Assembly (NCBI GenBank): GCA_002937995.1
Contig: PTLG01000003.1
Location: 1-44,673, forward strand
Reading direction: 5' to 3'
Origin: Alphaproteobacteria bacterium MarineAlpha3_Bin7
Lineage (GTDB): Bacteria > Pseudomonadota > Alphaproteobacteria > Rhodospirillales > UBA2165
DNA length: 44,673 bases
Made by a program: the position numbers and the translations under genes. Under the pieces are notes generated by a model, which searched no databases, was not told where the DNA came from, and saw only the letters and a program-made list of their open reading frames with translations. Below, in pieces: positions 36,234 to 44,673 of the stretch. Each line of letters starts with the position of its first letter. The first letter of the stretch is position 1.

Positions 36234-36839
36234 ATGAATGTCGGAGATAACTTTACTTTAATTATATCTATTGCGCTTTTATCATATCTTTTTGGTTCAA
36301 TCCCATTTGGACTTGTATTAACTAAACTTGGAGGTATTTCAAATCTTAGGGAAATTGGATCAGGTAATATAGGTGCAACTAATGTTCTACGTACAGGTAG
36401 AAAAGGTCTGGCATTTTTTACCCTAGTTTTAGACATAGGCAAAGGTTTTGGCGCAGTAATAGCCACATCTATTTTTGGCATTAATTATGCTATGATAGCC
36501 TCGATTTTTGTTGTTCTAGGACACATATTTCCAGTTTGGCTCAAATTTAAAGGCGGGAAAGGTGTTGCTACTGCAATAGGTGTGCTTATAGCGATAGACT
36601 GGGCGCTAGGTTCAGTATTTATAATCACTTGGATAATTGTTGGATTAATCTCCCGTTATTCTTCTCTAGCGAGTTTATTTGCATTTATATTAACCCCTGG
36701 CTATGCGTGGTGGTCTATGGATGCACCAATATTTTATACTAGCTGTATAATTTCAGTTATAGGTATTTATCGACATACTGAAAATATAAGAAGACTGATC
36801 AGCAAAGAGGAAAGTAAAATAAGGTTAAAAAGTTTTTGA
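36234..36839 (+). CDS. plsY: Glycerol-3-phosphate acyltransferase PlsY
   Basis: Membrane enzyme that acylates glycerol-3-phosphate from acyl-phosphate, the first step of phospholipid synthesis. 201 residues, about five hydrophobic helices. FGSIPFGLVL, then GSGNIGATNVLRTGRKG, and FKGGKGVATA are the three conserved cytoplasmic loops. AGGAC lies 7 bp before the ATG and pyrC' ends 18 bp upstream, so it belongs to the pyrBC transcript. In related genomes dprA follows; here topA does. Confidence 0.92.
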   Translation: MNVGDNFTLIISIALLSYLFGSIPFGLVLTKLGGISNLREIGSGNIGATNVLRTGRKGLAFFTLVLDIGKGFGAVIATSIFGINYAMIASIFVVLGHIFPVWLKFKGGKGVATAIGVLIAIDWALGSVFIITWIIVGLISRYSSLASLFAFILTPGYAWWSMDAPIFYTSCIISVIGIYRHTENIRRLISKEESKIRLKSF

Positions 36840-37036
36840 CTAAATGAAATTAGTTAAGATAAATTTTTGTAATTCTTCAAAAAATTTGCGCTTATTTTAA
36901 TAAAATTTATTATTTTGTTTATGTAAAGGTTGACGAAAGCCCTCGGCAATGCCAAATGTCCAATGCATAAAAGATTATTTATTAATTTGATAGTCTAACC
37001 CGTTACGCTGTGTTTTTTGCTGCAAGAGGATTGGTA

Positions 37037-39616
37037 ATGACTAACGTAGTTATAGTTGAGTCCCCAGCCAAGGCTAAAACTATAAACAAATATCTAGGCT
37101 CTGATTTCAGAGTTCTCGCGACAGTGGGTCATATCAGAGATCTCATAGGCAGAGATGGGTCGGTAAAGCCTGACTCTGACTTTGAAATGGACTGGGAAAT
37201 TTTTCCTGACTCCCAGAAGCAAATTAAAGAAATAGCGAATGCACTCAATGATGCTGATAATCTGTATTTAGCAACCGATCCCGATAGAGAGGGCGAGGCA
37301 ATATCCTGGCATCTCAAAGAGATTCTCAAAGAAAAAAACTTACTTTCTGATGTTAAAGTTCAGCGGGTCGTTTTTAACGAAGTCACTGAGGCGGCTGTAC
37401 TAGATGCATTTAATAACCCTAGGGATCTAGATAATCATTTGGTGGAAGCTTACCTCGCACGAAGAGCTTTAGACCACTTGGTCGGCTTTAAACTCTCGCC
37501 TGTTCTATGGAGAAAATTGCCAGGAAACAAATCTGCTGGTCGAGTGCAATCTGTAGCCTTAAGGCTTATTTGTGAACGAGAGCTTGAAATTGAGAAATTT
37601 GATCCACGCGAATACTGGTCGGTGTTAGTAAACTTGGAAAATTCAGAGAAAAAATCTTTCTCTGCCAAGCTTACACACCTGGCTGGTAAGAAATTAGGCG
37701 ACTATGATTTAAGTAATGAAGAGCTGGCCAAAAAAGCTGTTGCTTCAATAGAGGGCCAGCCTCTTTTTGTATTAAAAGTTGAAAAAAAACAGGTGCGGGA
37801 CTACCCAAGAGCTCCTTTTACCACCTCAACCCTTCAACAGGCAGCAGCCAACAAGTTATACTTTACTGCAAAGAAAACAATGTCTGTGGCCCAAAGTTTG
37901 TACCAGGGCGTAAACATAAATGGCGAAACTCTTGGCCTCATAACCTACATGAGGACAGATGGTGTATCCATGTCTGCGGAAGCAATTATAAGTTGCAGGG
38001 ACGAAATCAAATCACAATATGGTAAGGAGTATTTGCCAGACTCTCCTAATATTTACAAGGTAAAGGCAAAAAATGCTCAGGAGGCCCATGAAGCTATTCG
38101 ACCTACAAACATTGCCGTCAAACCCGGAGATGTTAAAATGTTGGATGAAGATCAACAAAAACTTTATGGGCTGATTTGGAACAAGGCAATCGCTAGTCAG
38201 ATGCAGCCAGCTGTGTTTGATCGAGTTGCCGTTGATTTAGGGCCTTCGACTGATACTGATGAAGAATTAACCCTCAGGGCAAATGGTTCTGTTTTAATTT
38301 TTGATGGACATAAGCGTATCTATGATGATGAAAGCGATAGTAAGAAAAAAGAAGGGGAAACAAATTTACTTCCCAAATTATTGGAAGGCGAGAAACTAAC
38401 TACAATATCCGTAAAACCTGAGCAACATTTTACCAAACCACCCGCCAGGTATTCTGAGGCAAGCTTAATCAAGCATCTTGAAGAATTAGGGATAGGACGC
38501 CCCTCCACTTACTCTTCGATTATGTCAAAACTTAAAGAGAACTATGTAAGAATTGAAAACCGCCGCTTTTTTCCTGAGGATAGATCGAGATTAGTAACTG
38601 CTTTTCTAACGATATATTTTTCAAAATACGTTCAGTATGACTTTACAGCAGACCTAGAAGAAAAACTTGATAGGATATCCGATGCTGATATCGACTGGAA
38701 AGAGGTTTTAAGAGACTTCTGGATAGATTTTAACAAGTCGGTTGAAGACACTACCGATTTGAGAAATAGAGAAATACTTGATGCTTTAAATGATATAATA
38801 GGCCCTCATTTCTTTGGGCCAGGGACGGATGGCGAAGATCCTAGAAAATGCCCAACCTGCCCTGACGGCCGTGTTTCTCTAAAAACTGGCAGACATGGTG
38901 CCTTTATTGGGTGCTCTAATTATCCAGACTGCAAATATACTCGACCCTTGAAGGTGCCAAACTCTGACGACACACACTCTTCTATTGCGGACAATGGTCC
39001 TAAAGTTTTGGGAAATGACCCAACAACAGATCTTGAAGTTACGCTCAGAAGAGGACCTTACGGTTTTTATGTTCAATTGGGTGAAGCGGAGGGAAAAACA
39101 AAACCAAAGAGAGCGTCCCTTACTAGAGACATAAATCCAGAAAATTTAAACCTACAAACTGCTATTGGTTTGTTATCCTTACCTAGAGAAGTTGGTCTTC
39201 ATACTACGGAAAATGAAATGATAACTGCTGCAATTGGTAGATTTGGACCGTATATAAAAATGGGTGGGACTTATGTATCACTTAAAGAAGATAGTGTTTT
39301 GGAAATTGGACTAAATCGTGCCATTGACCTGCTGGCCGATGCACCAAGACGCCCAGCCCCTGTGGATATTGGAAAACATCCTGATGATGGAAAACCAATT
39401 ACATTGAAAACAGGTCGGTATGGTCCTTTTGTTCAGCACGGTAGCACCAAAGCAACTTTACCAAAGGACGAAAAAGACAAAATACCAAGCCTTGAATTAG
39501 CGATAGAGTTGATTCGAAAAAAATCGTCAAAAAAGAAAACCGCCTCAAAGAAGAAGAGTTTGTCTAAAAAGAGGACTGCATCAAAGAAAAAAACTCCCGA
39601 GTATTCAAATACTTGA
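37037..39616 (+). CDS. topA: DNA topoisomerase I
   Basis: Relaxes negative supercoils via a 5'-phosphotyrosine intermediate. 859 residues from ATG 37037, which has GAGG 7 bp upstream; an ATG at 37010 in frame is less likely. Toprim motifs are IVESPAKAKTI and DPDREGEAI, the active-site Tyr is in GLITYMRTDG at about 304, and a four-Cys zinc ribbon (CPTC...CSNYPDC) follows at about 615-640. Repeated C-terminal GRYGPF/GRFGPY-type domains come next, then a tail of about 30 residues rich in Lys and Ser. The tail is typical of alphaproteobacterial TopA and probably binds DNA. Confidence 0.95.
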   Translation: MTNVVIVESPAKAKTINKYLGSDFRVLATVGHIRDLIGRDGSVKPDSDFEMDWEIFPDSQKQIKEIANALNDADNLYLATDPDREGEAISWHLKEILKEKNLLSDVKVQRVVFNEVTEAAVLDAFNNPRDLDNHLVEAYLARRALDHLVGFKLSPVLWRKLPGNKSAGRVQSVALRLICERELEIEKFDPREYWSVLVNLENSEKKSFSAKLTHLAGKKLGDYDLSNEELAKKAVASIEGQPLFVLKVEKKQVRDYPRAPFTTSTLQQAAANKLYFTAKKTMSVAQSLYQGVNINGETLGLITYMRTDGVSMSAEAIISCRDEIKSQYGKEYLPDSPNIYKVKAKNAQEAHEAIRPTNIAVKPGDVKMLDEDQQKLYGLIWNKAIASQMQPAVFDRVAVDLGPSTDTDEELTLRANGSVLIFDGHKRIYDDESDSKKKEGETNLLPKLLEGEKLTTISVKPEQHFTKPPARYSEASLIKHLEELGIGRPSTYSSIMSKLKENYVRIENRRFFPEDRSRLVTAFLTIYFSKYVQYDFTADLEEKLDRISDADIDWKEVLRDFWIDFNKSVEDTTDLRNREILDALNDIIGPHFFGPGTDGEDPRKCPTCPDGRVSLKTGRHGAFIGCSNYPDCKYTRPLKVPNSDDTHSSIADNGPKVLGNDPTTDLEVTLRRGPYGFYVQLGEAEGKTKPKRASLTRDINPENLNLQTAIGLLSLPREVGLHTTENEMITAAIGRFGPYIKMGGTYVSLKEDSVLEIGLNRAIDLLADAPRRPAPVDIGKHPDDGKPITLKTGRYGPFVQHGSTKATLPKDEKDKIPSLELAIELIRKKSSKKKTASKKKSLSKKRTASKKKTPEYSNT

Positions 39617-39693
39617 CACTAAATTTTAGAAGGTTATCGTGCTCGATACAAAACTAAGAGGTATTTGGGTTAAATTTATTACTGGAGTTAAAT

Positions 39694-39861
39694 ATGGCAA
39701 AACCAAGTACAATACTTATCAAGTTAGAGAGCACAGCTGACACTGGGTATTATTACGTAACTAAAAAGAACCCCAGAACTCAAACAGAAAAACTGGAAAT
39801 GCGAAAATACGACCCAGTAGCTCGCAAGCACGTGATGTTCAAAGAAGGGAAAATAAAGTAA
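39694..39861 (+). CDS. rpmG: 50S ribosomal protein L33
   Basis: A short ORF of 55 residues starting [20 protein letters not shown] and ending with [11 protein letters not shown]. The pattern [13 protein letters not shown] and [17 protein letters not shown] region ([13 protein letters not shown]) is diagnostic for L33. There is no Cys, so it is the zinc-independent C-minus type. GGAG lies 8 bp upstream. Between topA (77 bp before) and this gene, relatives usually carry rnr; it is missing here. Confidence 0.95.
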   Translation: MAKPSTILIKLESTADTGYYYVTKKNPRTQTEKLEMRKYDPVARKHVMFKEGKIK

Positions 39862-39957
39862 AGATACTTTCTGCTAGAATATTTTAACATAAATATATGT
39901 TGAGCTCAGCGGTTGCCCAATTATAGATGCATATTTATTAAATAAGAGAGAGTTAAT

Positions 39958-40905
39958 TTGATAATTTCAGCCGTAGTTCCTTGTTATAAAGAAAAAGGCA
40001 GAATACTGGGTGTACTAGAAAAATTTGGTGATATTGTAAATCATATTATTGTAGTCGATGACGCATGCCCAGAAAATACTGGCAAATTTGTGAAGAACAA
40101 TTGCGAAGATCCCAGGGTTGAGGTTATAGAACATGACAAAAATCTTGGCGTTGGTGGTGCTACCCTCACTGGTTATGCTCGGGCGATAGAACTTAATAGC
40201 GAGATTATTGTAAAAGTTGATGGTGACGGCCAGATGGATCCAGGAATGATACCAATCTTGATTAGGCCTATATGCAATGGTATTTCGGATTACTCAAAAG
40301 GTAATAGGTTTTTCCGTCTTGATAATATTTCGACAATGCCGACTACCAGAGTAATAGGAAACCTAATACTTTCATTTACCTCAAAAATGTCGAGCGGATA
40401 TTGGAAAATTTTTGACCCAACCAATGGATTTACCGCTATACACGGAAAAGTTGCAAAACTTCTCCCAATGGAAAAAATGGCTTATGACTATTTTTTTGAA
40501 TCTGACATGCTCTACCGTCTTAATACCTTAAGGGCTGTAGTTACAGATATACCGATGGAAGCTATATATGGCGAAGAATCCAGTAGTTTAAAAATATCCT
40601 CAGTATTATTTCCGTTCGCTCTCGGTCACTTAAAAAATTTAATTAAACGCATCTTCTATCTATATTTCTTGAGAGAATTTAATCTAGCTTCATTAGAATT
40701 AATTTTTGGTATAACAATGACCCTTTTTGGAACAATCTTTGGGTCAATAAATTGGTATGATAGTATAACAACAGGAATACCCGCAACGACTGGGGTAGTT
40801 ATTTTGGCTGCCCTTCCATTCCTGATTGGTACCTTCTTGATCGTAAGTTTCTTAAATTATGATTTGCAAAATCAACCTGACTCACCTTTACATCCTAGCC
40901 TGTGA
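39958..40905 (+). CDS. Family 2 glycosyltransferase, dolichol-phosphate mannosyltransferase-like
   Basis: 315 residues. The N-terminal GT-A domain has AVVPCYKEKG, IVVDDACPENTG, and KVDGDGQMDP (DxD-type metal site), then FDPTNGFTA, the acceptor-binding loop. The C-terminal third has two predicted membrane helices (about 235-255 and 270-295) like polyprenyl-phosphate glycosyltransferases. The TTG start has a purine-rich GAGAGAG about 5 bp upstream. Probably transfers a sugar to a lipid carrier for envelope polysaccharide. Neighbours are rpmG and hisZ, with no other envelope gene near. Confidence 0.82.
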   Translation: MIISAVVPCYKEKGRILGVLEKFGDIVNHIIVVDDACPENTGKFVKNNCEDPRVEVIEHDKNLGVGGATLTGYARAIELNSEIIVKVDGDGQMDPGMIPILIRPICNGISDYSKGNRFFRLDNISTMPTTRVIGNLILSFTSKMSSGYWKIFDPTNGFTAIHGKVAKLLPMEKMAYDYFFESDMLYRLNTLRAVVTDIPMEAIYGEESSSLKISSVLFPFALGHLKNLIKRIFYLYFLREFNLASLELIFGITMTLFGTIFGSINWYDSITTGIPATTGVVILAALPFLIGTFLIVSFLNYDLQNQPDSPLHPSL

Positions 40906-40966
40906 CAGTCATCCATAAATTTGGTACACTAAAGAGATAGAAATTCAATCTAAAGGGCTAACTTTC

Positions 40967-42127
40967 ATGACAACCAAATCCCAAGAAGCACTTCTACCTG
41001 CTGGAATGATGGATGTACTACCCCCTAATGCAGAAATAGAGGCTGTGGCGATGGAAAAACTGATGTCAGTTTTTGGAACTAGAGGCTATGAGAGAGTAAT
41101 TCCGCCCCTGGCTGAATTTGAAGAGTTGTTGCTGTCAGGGAGTGGCGAGGCAACAAAAACTCGTAGCTTTAGAGTCATGGACCCAATATCCCAACGAATG
41201 TTGGCGCTAAGAGCCGATATGACTATACAAATAGAAAGAATAGCCTCGACCCGTTTATCTGATTTACCAAGACCCCTGCGTCTCAGTTATGCGGGACCTA
41301 TATTACGAACTAGCGGTTCAAACTTACATCCAGAAAGACAATTTTATCAAGTTGGCGCTGAATTAATTGGTTCAGATTCATCCAAATCTGATACCGAAAT
41401 TATATTTATGGCGGCTCATGCTCTATTGGAATTAGGCTTAAAGGAAATATCGGTTGACCTTGGATTGCCGAGTTTAATAACTAGCTTACTTGATGAATAC
41501 AATGTAAAGAAACTAGAAACAAGGAACATTGTCCGAACCGCCTGCAATCAAAAAGATGAAGCTATGCTATTATCATTGCATCTTCCCGAATCGAGAACTT
41601 TCATAGATTTAATGCGATGTGTAGGACCTGCTGATGAGTCTATAAAAAAACTAAAGGCATTAGACCTACCAGAAAAAGCAATTAAAGAACTAAACTATCT
41701 TATTGAAGTTATAACACTGATGAAAGACCAGGGACCAGAGCTTTCTATGACTATAGACCCTGTTGAGATTAGGGGTTATGAGTATCATAGTGGACTAACC
41801 TATACCTTTTTTAGCAAAAATTCTCGAGGCGAAATTGGGCGAGGTGGAAGATATTTGCTATCTAACAAGGCAGACCTCTCTCAAACTGAAAATGGCACGG
41901 GAATTAGTTTATACTTAAGTAAAATTGTCGAATTACTTCCCTCCCGAGAAAAACGAAAGAAAGTTATGGCATACTCTGGGATAAGTCATGAAATTGTTGC
42001 AGAATATATAAGAAATGGCTGGATAGTAATTTCACAATTGGAGACTGGTGACGATATTAAAAGTGAAGCCCAGAAATTAAACTGCACACACATCCTCAGG
42101 ACAGATGGGATAGAAGATATCAGTTAA
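40967..42127 (+). CDS. hisZ: ATP phosphoribosyltransferase regulatory subunit
   Basis: Histidyl-tRNA synthetase-like paralogue that activates the short form of HisG at the first step of histidine synthesis. 386 residues. LLPAGMMDVLPPNAE opens the domain; the motif-2-like LRADMTIQIERIA and YAGPILRTSG follow, and RGYEYHSGLTYTFFS carries the HisA-like signature. The C-terminal anticodon-binding domain of true HisRS is absent, which fits HisZ. It precedes purA by 30 bp; hisG is not in the window. Confidence 0.9.
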   Translation: MTTKSQEALLPAGMMDVLPPNAEIEAVAMEKLMSVFGTRGYERVIPPLAEFEELLLSGSGEATKTRSFRVMDPISQRMLALRADMTIQIERIASTRLSDLPRPLRLSYAGPILRTSGSNLHPERQFYQVGAELIGSDSSKSDTEIIFMAAHALLELGLKEISVDLGLPSLITSLLDEYNVKKLETRNIVRTACNQKDEAMLLSLHLPESRTFIDLMRCVGPADESIKKLKALDLPEKAIKELNYLIEVITLMKDQGPELSMTIDPVEIRGYEYHSGLTYTFFSKNSRGEIGRGGRYLLSNKADLSQTENGTGISLYLSKIVELLPSREKRKKVMAYSGISHEIVAEYIRNGWIVISQLETGDDIKSEAQKLNCTHILRTDGIEDIS

Positions 42128-42157
42128 ACTAAAAAATAGAGGAAGGAATAGTAAATA

Positions 42158-43450
42158 ATGGCCAACGTCGTTGTTGTAGGTTCTCAATGGGGAGACGAGG
42201 GAAAAGGAAAAGTAGTTGATTGGCTCTCTGAGAGGGCCGATGTGGTAGTAAGGTTTCAAGGTGGACACAATGCGGGACACACACTTGTTATCAATGATAA
42301 GACATACAAGTTAAGCCTTCTGCCATCTGGTATCGTTCGAAAAAAAAAGTTGTCGATTATCGGCAATGGTGTAGTTGTTGATCCGTGGGCCTTAAAATCA
42401 GAAATAGAAATACTTAAAAATAATGGAGTAGATATTTCAACAAAAAACCTAATGATTGCTGAAAATGTGTCTTTAATCCTCCCTCTTCACCAAAACTTGG
42501 ACAAATATAGAGAAGAGGCATTAGGTAGCGCTAAAATAGGAACCACCGGCCGCGGAATTGGGCCAGCATATGAAGATAAGGTAGGAAGAAGGTCCATTCG
42601 TCTTGGTGATTTGTCAGATAAAACACTACTTGAAGAGAGGGTAGAACGGCTCCTAATGCATCATAATACCTTGTTAAAAGGTTTTGGCTTTCCAAAATTA
42701 GAAAAAAAGAAGATTTTGCACCAATTAATTGAAATAGCTCCGAGCATATTACCTTTCAAACAAACAGTATGGAAAGTATTAGATGATCAAAGAGAAAAGG
42801 GTAGCAGAATACTATTTGAGGGAGCGCAAGGAATATTGCTTGATAATGATCATGGAACATACCCTTTTGTAACGTCGTCTAACACAGTAGCTGGACAGGC
42901 CACAACAGGCTCTGGCCAAGGACCCAAAGTAGTCGACTATGTATTAGGCATCACTAAAGCCTATACGACAAGGGTCGGATCTGGCCCTTTTCCTACAGAA
43001 CAGGATAATAAAATAGGGCAAACGCTGGGAGAGCGTGGAAAAGAATTTGGGACAGTTACTGGCAGAAAACGACGTTGTGGTTGGTTTGACTCGGTCCTGG
43101 TTCGCCAGGCAATCAAGGTTTCTGGAATTAATGGAATAGCACTTACAAAATTAGATGTACTTGATGGATTTGATGAAATACTGGTTTGCACCAGTTATAC
43201 GATAGATGGAGAGAAATTTGACTACCTTCCAGCATCACAAGATTTACAAGCTAAAGCTATTCCAATTTATGAAACATTAAGCGGATGGGAAACAAAGACA
43301 GTTGGTGCCCGAACTTGGGGAGAACTCCCTGCACAAGCCATAAAATACGTGCGACGAATTGAAGAACTCATCGAGGCTCCAGTGGCATTACTATCGACTA
43401 GTCCCGAAAGGCAGGACACAATACTAGTACATGACCCTTTTTCAGACTAA
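42158..43450 (+). CDS. purA: Adenylosuccinate synthetase
   Basis: GTP-dependent step from IMP to adenylosuccinate in AMP synthesis. 430 residues. [15 protein letters not shown] is the P-loop with the catalytic Asp, GHNAGHT the His loop, [14 protein letters not shown] the IMP loop, and [14 protein letters not shown] the C-terminal switch. GGAAGGA lies 9-13 bp upstream of the ATG. Pairing with hisZ in this order is common in alphaproteobacteria. Confidence 0.96.
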   Translation: MANVVVVGSQWGDEGKGKVVDWLSERADVVVRFQGGHNAGHTLVINDKTYKLSLLPSGIVRKKKLSIIGNGVVVDPWALKSEIEILKNNGVDISTKNLMIAENVSLILPLHQNLDKYREEALGSAKIGTTGRGIGPAYEDKVGRRSIRLGDLSDKTLLEERVERLLMHHNTLLKGFGFPKLEKKKILHQLIEIAPSILPFKQTVWKVLDDQREKGSRILFEGAQGILLDNDHGTYPFVTSSNTVAGQATTGSGQGPKVVDYVLGITKAYTTRVGSGPFPTEQDNKIGQTLGERGKEFGTVTGRKRRCGWFDSVLVRQAIKVSGINGIALTKLDVLDGFDEILVCTSYTIDGEKFDYLPASQDLQAKAIPIYETLSGWETKTVGARTWGELPAQAIKYVRRIEELIEAPVALLSTSPERQDTILVHDPFSD

Positions 43451-43597
43451 AACAGAATATGTTTTGAGAATTTAGGGCTTTGGGCTATAACGAATCCGAT
43501 ATATAAATTTTATGTTATTCTATCTGAGTAGAACAGTTCAAAATACTTTTAGGAAAATAGTTGTCCTTCCGGCTGCTAAAAAGCGATTGTGGGACTC

Positions 43598-44673
43598 ATG
43601 GCAGAAGAACTAAACCAAGAAGATACAGAAATAGATTCAGATATTAAAGATTCCGATCGCGATTCTATAATCGATGATACTAAATTATCTGAGAACGATG
43701 AGTTGCAAGATGGGACTATTGAACCCAAGAATTTGTCAGAAATAGAGCAGCTGAATGACGCGCACGCTGAGGACTCCAGGCCATTTGAAACTCGCGAGCT
43801 AAACGATGAAAACACCGTGCAGCAATCCAATATGGAAGACCAATTAGAATACGGCGATGAAGAAGAAAATTTTAAATCAATTGACAGTCAACCTGAGGAA
43901 GACAATTTAACCAGCAATCAGCAAGAAGGCGAGGTTGAATTAGTACCGGTTCTATTGGAAGGTAGATTTGAAATTATTTCCTCCCAACCCTTACCTGAAT
44001 TTGACTCTCCTTCAGCTAAGGCGTTTGAAACGATAGATAAACGCGGAGTGTACCCCAACCTTTTTGCCCTGATTTGCATACCTGGACTTGTTACAAGAGT
44101 AGAAGAGGCGGAACAAATAGTTAGACAGAAAATACCCGGTTTAATGAGCTTAATGGCTTATGGACAAATTGATTGGCCACTAATAAGCAGAAAAACATTC
44201 GCACTGGTTTACGAAAAGCCAACTGGCGGCAGGGTAAATGAAGTCTTTAAAATAGAGGAATCAGATTATCAAAAAACAGAGTTTATACATAGTGTAGTTA
44301 GTGGAGTAGTTGAGGCGTTTGAACAATTAAGTACGCGGGGCATAGTTCATCGATCTATAAGGGCGGATAACTTGTTCTTTGTGGATGAACAAAGAGAAAA
44401 AGTAGTGATAGGAGAATTTCTAGCGTCTCCGCCAGGTTTCGACCAACCCGTTATTTATGAAACAATAGAAAATGGTATGGCCGATCCAGGAGCTCGTGAG
44501 CACGGTACGATAATGGAAGACATGTACGCATTTGGTGTGTTGCTAGCAACCTTAAGTCAGCGAGAATTGCCATGCGAAAATGACAGTACTGAGGAGATCA
44601 TAGTATCAAAAATTGCAAATTCGAGTTTCGCCACGCTTATAGGAAAGCAGCTTATAACCTCACGATTTCTTGA
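43598..44673 (+). CDS. Acidic N-terminal protein with a degenerate protein-kinase fold, C-terminus cut by the window end
   Basis: The frame is open to the last base, so the protein is at least 358 residues. About one third of residues 1-125 are Asp or Glu, probably disordered. From about 130 the sequence becomes kinase-like: a G-loop and the VAIK Lys are not recognisable, the catalytic loop is HRSIRADN (251-258) instead of HRDLKxxN, and DFG is EFL (273-275). So the catalytic Asp is lost while the Asn and an acidic metal residue remain, typical of a pseudokinase. The distance of 20 residues between the two motifs is normal. The DMYAFGVLLATL helix (about 308-319) fits the C-lobe. ATG start; the ribosome binding site is weak. 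Substrate or partner unknown. Confidence 0.65.
   Translation, partial: MAEELNQEDTEIDSDIKDSDRDSIIDDTKLSENDELQDGTIEPKNLSEIEQLNDAHAEDSRPFETRELNDENTVQQSNMEDQLEYGDEEENFKSIDSQPEEDNLTSNQQEGEVELVPVLLEGRFEIISSQPLPEFDSPSAKAFETIDKRGVYPNLFALICIPGLVTRVEEAEQIVRQKIPGLMSLMAYGQIDWPLISRKTFALVYEKPTGGRVNEVFKIEESDYQKTEFIHSVVSGVVEAFEQLSTRGIVHRSIRADNLFFVDEQREKVVIGEFLASPPGFDQPVIYETIENGMADPGAREHGTIMEDMYAFGVLLATLSQRELPCENDSTEEIIVSKIANSSFATLIGKQLITSRFL

Noticed and set aside
36930..36958. TTGACG promoter upstream of topA
   Set aside because: The -35 is fine but no -10-like hexamer follows at 15-18 bp.

Overview
The window is AT-rich, densely coded chromosomal DNA that reads as an uncultivated marine alphaproteobacterium, possibly SAR116-like or rhodospirillalean. 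Supporting signs are the order pyrB, inactive pyrC, plsY, topA, rpmG; the hisZ-purA pair; a TRAP transporter; a homogentisate operon; and short intergenic gaps. The taxonomic call is an inference. I saw no tRNA, rRNA, IS element, phage gene or CRISPR array.

Region 1 (1-20.8 kb) is accessory catabolism and transport. It opens with the 3' end of an FAD-dependent oxidoreductase. A TRAP transporter follows (dctP, a perfect hairpin, dctQ, dctM). A Gfo/Idh dehydrogenase is divergent from a class II aldolase, and the aldolase is followed in the same frame by a DctP-like protein with no signal peptide. Next come MaoC hydratase, SDR, class V aminotransferase and VOC genes, then an EamA transporter. 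The centrepiece is a compact minus-strand operon: hmgA, fahA, a 1004-residue molybdopterin enzyme and a cytochrome P450. The molybdoenzyme resembles the large subunit of pyrogallol-phloroglucinol transhydroxylase and carries an SCP2-like N-terminal extension. A divergent MarR gene and a perfect palindrome control the operon. Two more EamA transporters and a 34-residue membrane peptide close the region.

Region 2 (20.8-32.7 kb) begins with gatCAB, the Glu/Asp-tRNA amidotransferase. It continues with two tandem adenylyl cyclase-TPR paralogues, a VOC protein, a lysine-rich protein with a duplicated 19-residue motif, and a protein made only of two helicase-associated repeats. It ends with class Ia ribonucleotide reductase nrdAB behind a promoter that contains an NrdR-like box. 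In many alphaproteobacteria gatC lies next to ruvX, so this looks like an insertion into a conserved block.

Region 3 (32.7-44.7 kb) is mostly housekeeping: ruvX, a cupin, pyrB, a dihydroorotase that has lost its metal ligands, plsY, topA, rpmG, a glycosyltransferase, hisZ and purA. It ends in a truncated acidic pseudokinase. The usual dprA (between plsY and topA) and rnr (between topA and rpmG) are absent.

The best candidate for an undescribed system is the homogentisate operon that includes the SCP2-molybdenum transhydroxylase-like protein and the P450. The DctP protein without a signal peptide and the terminal pseudokinase come next.
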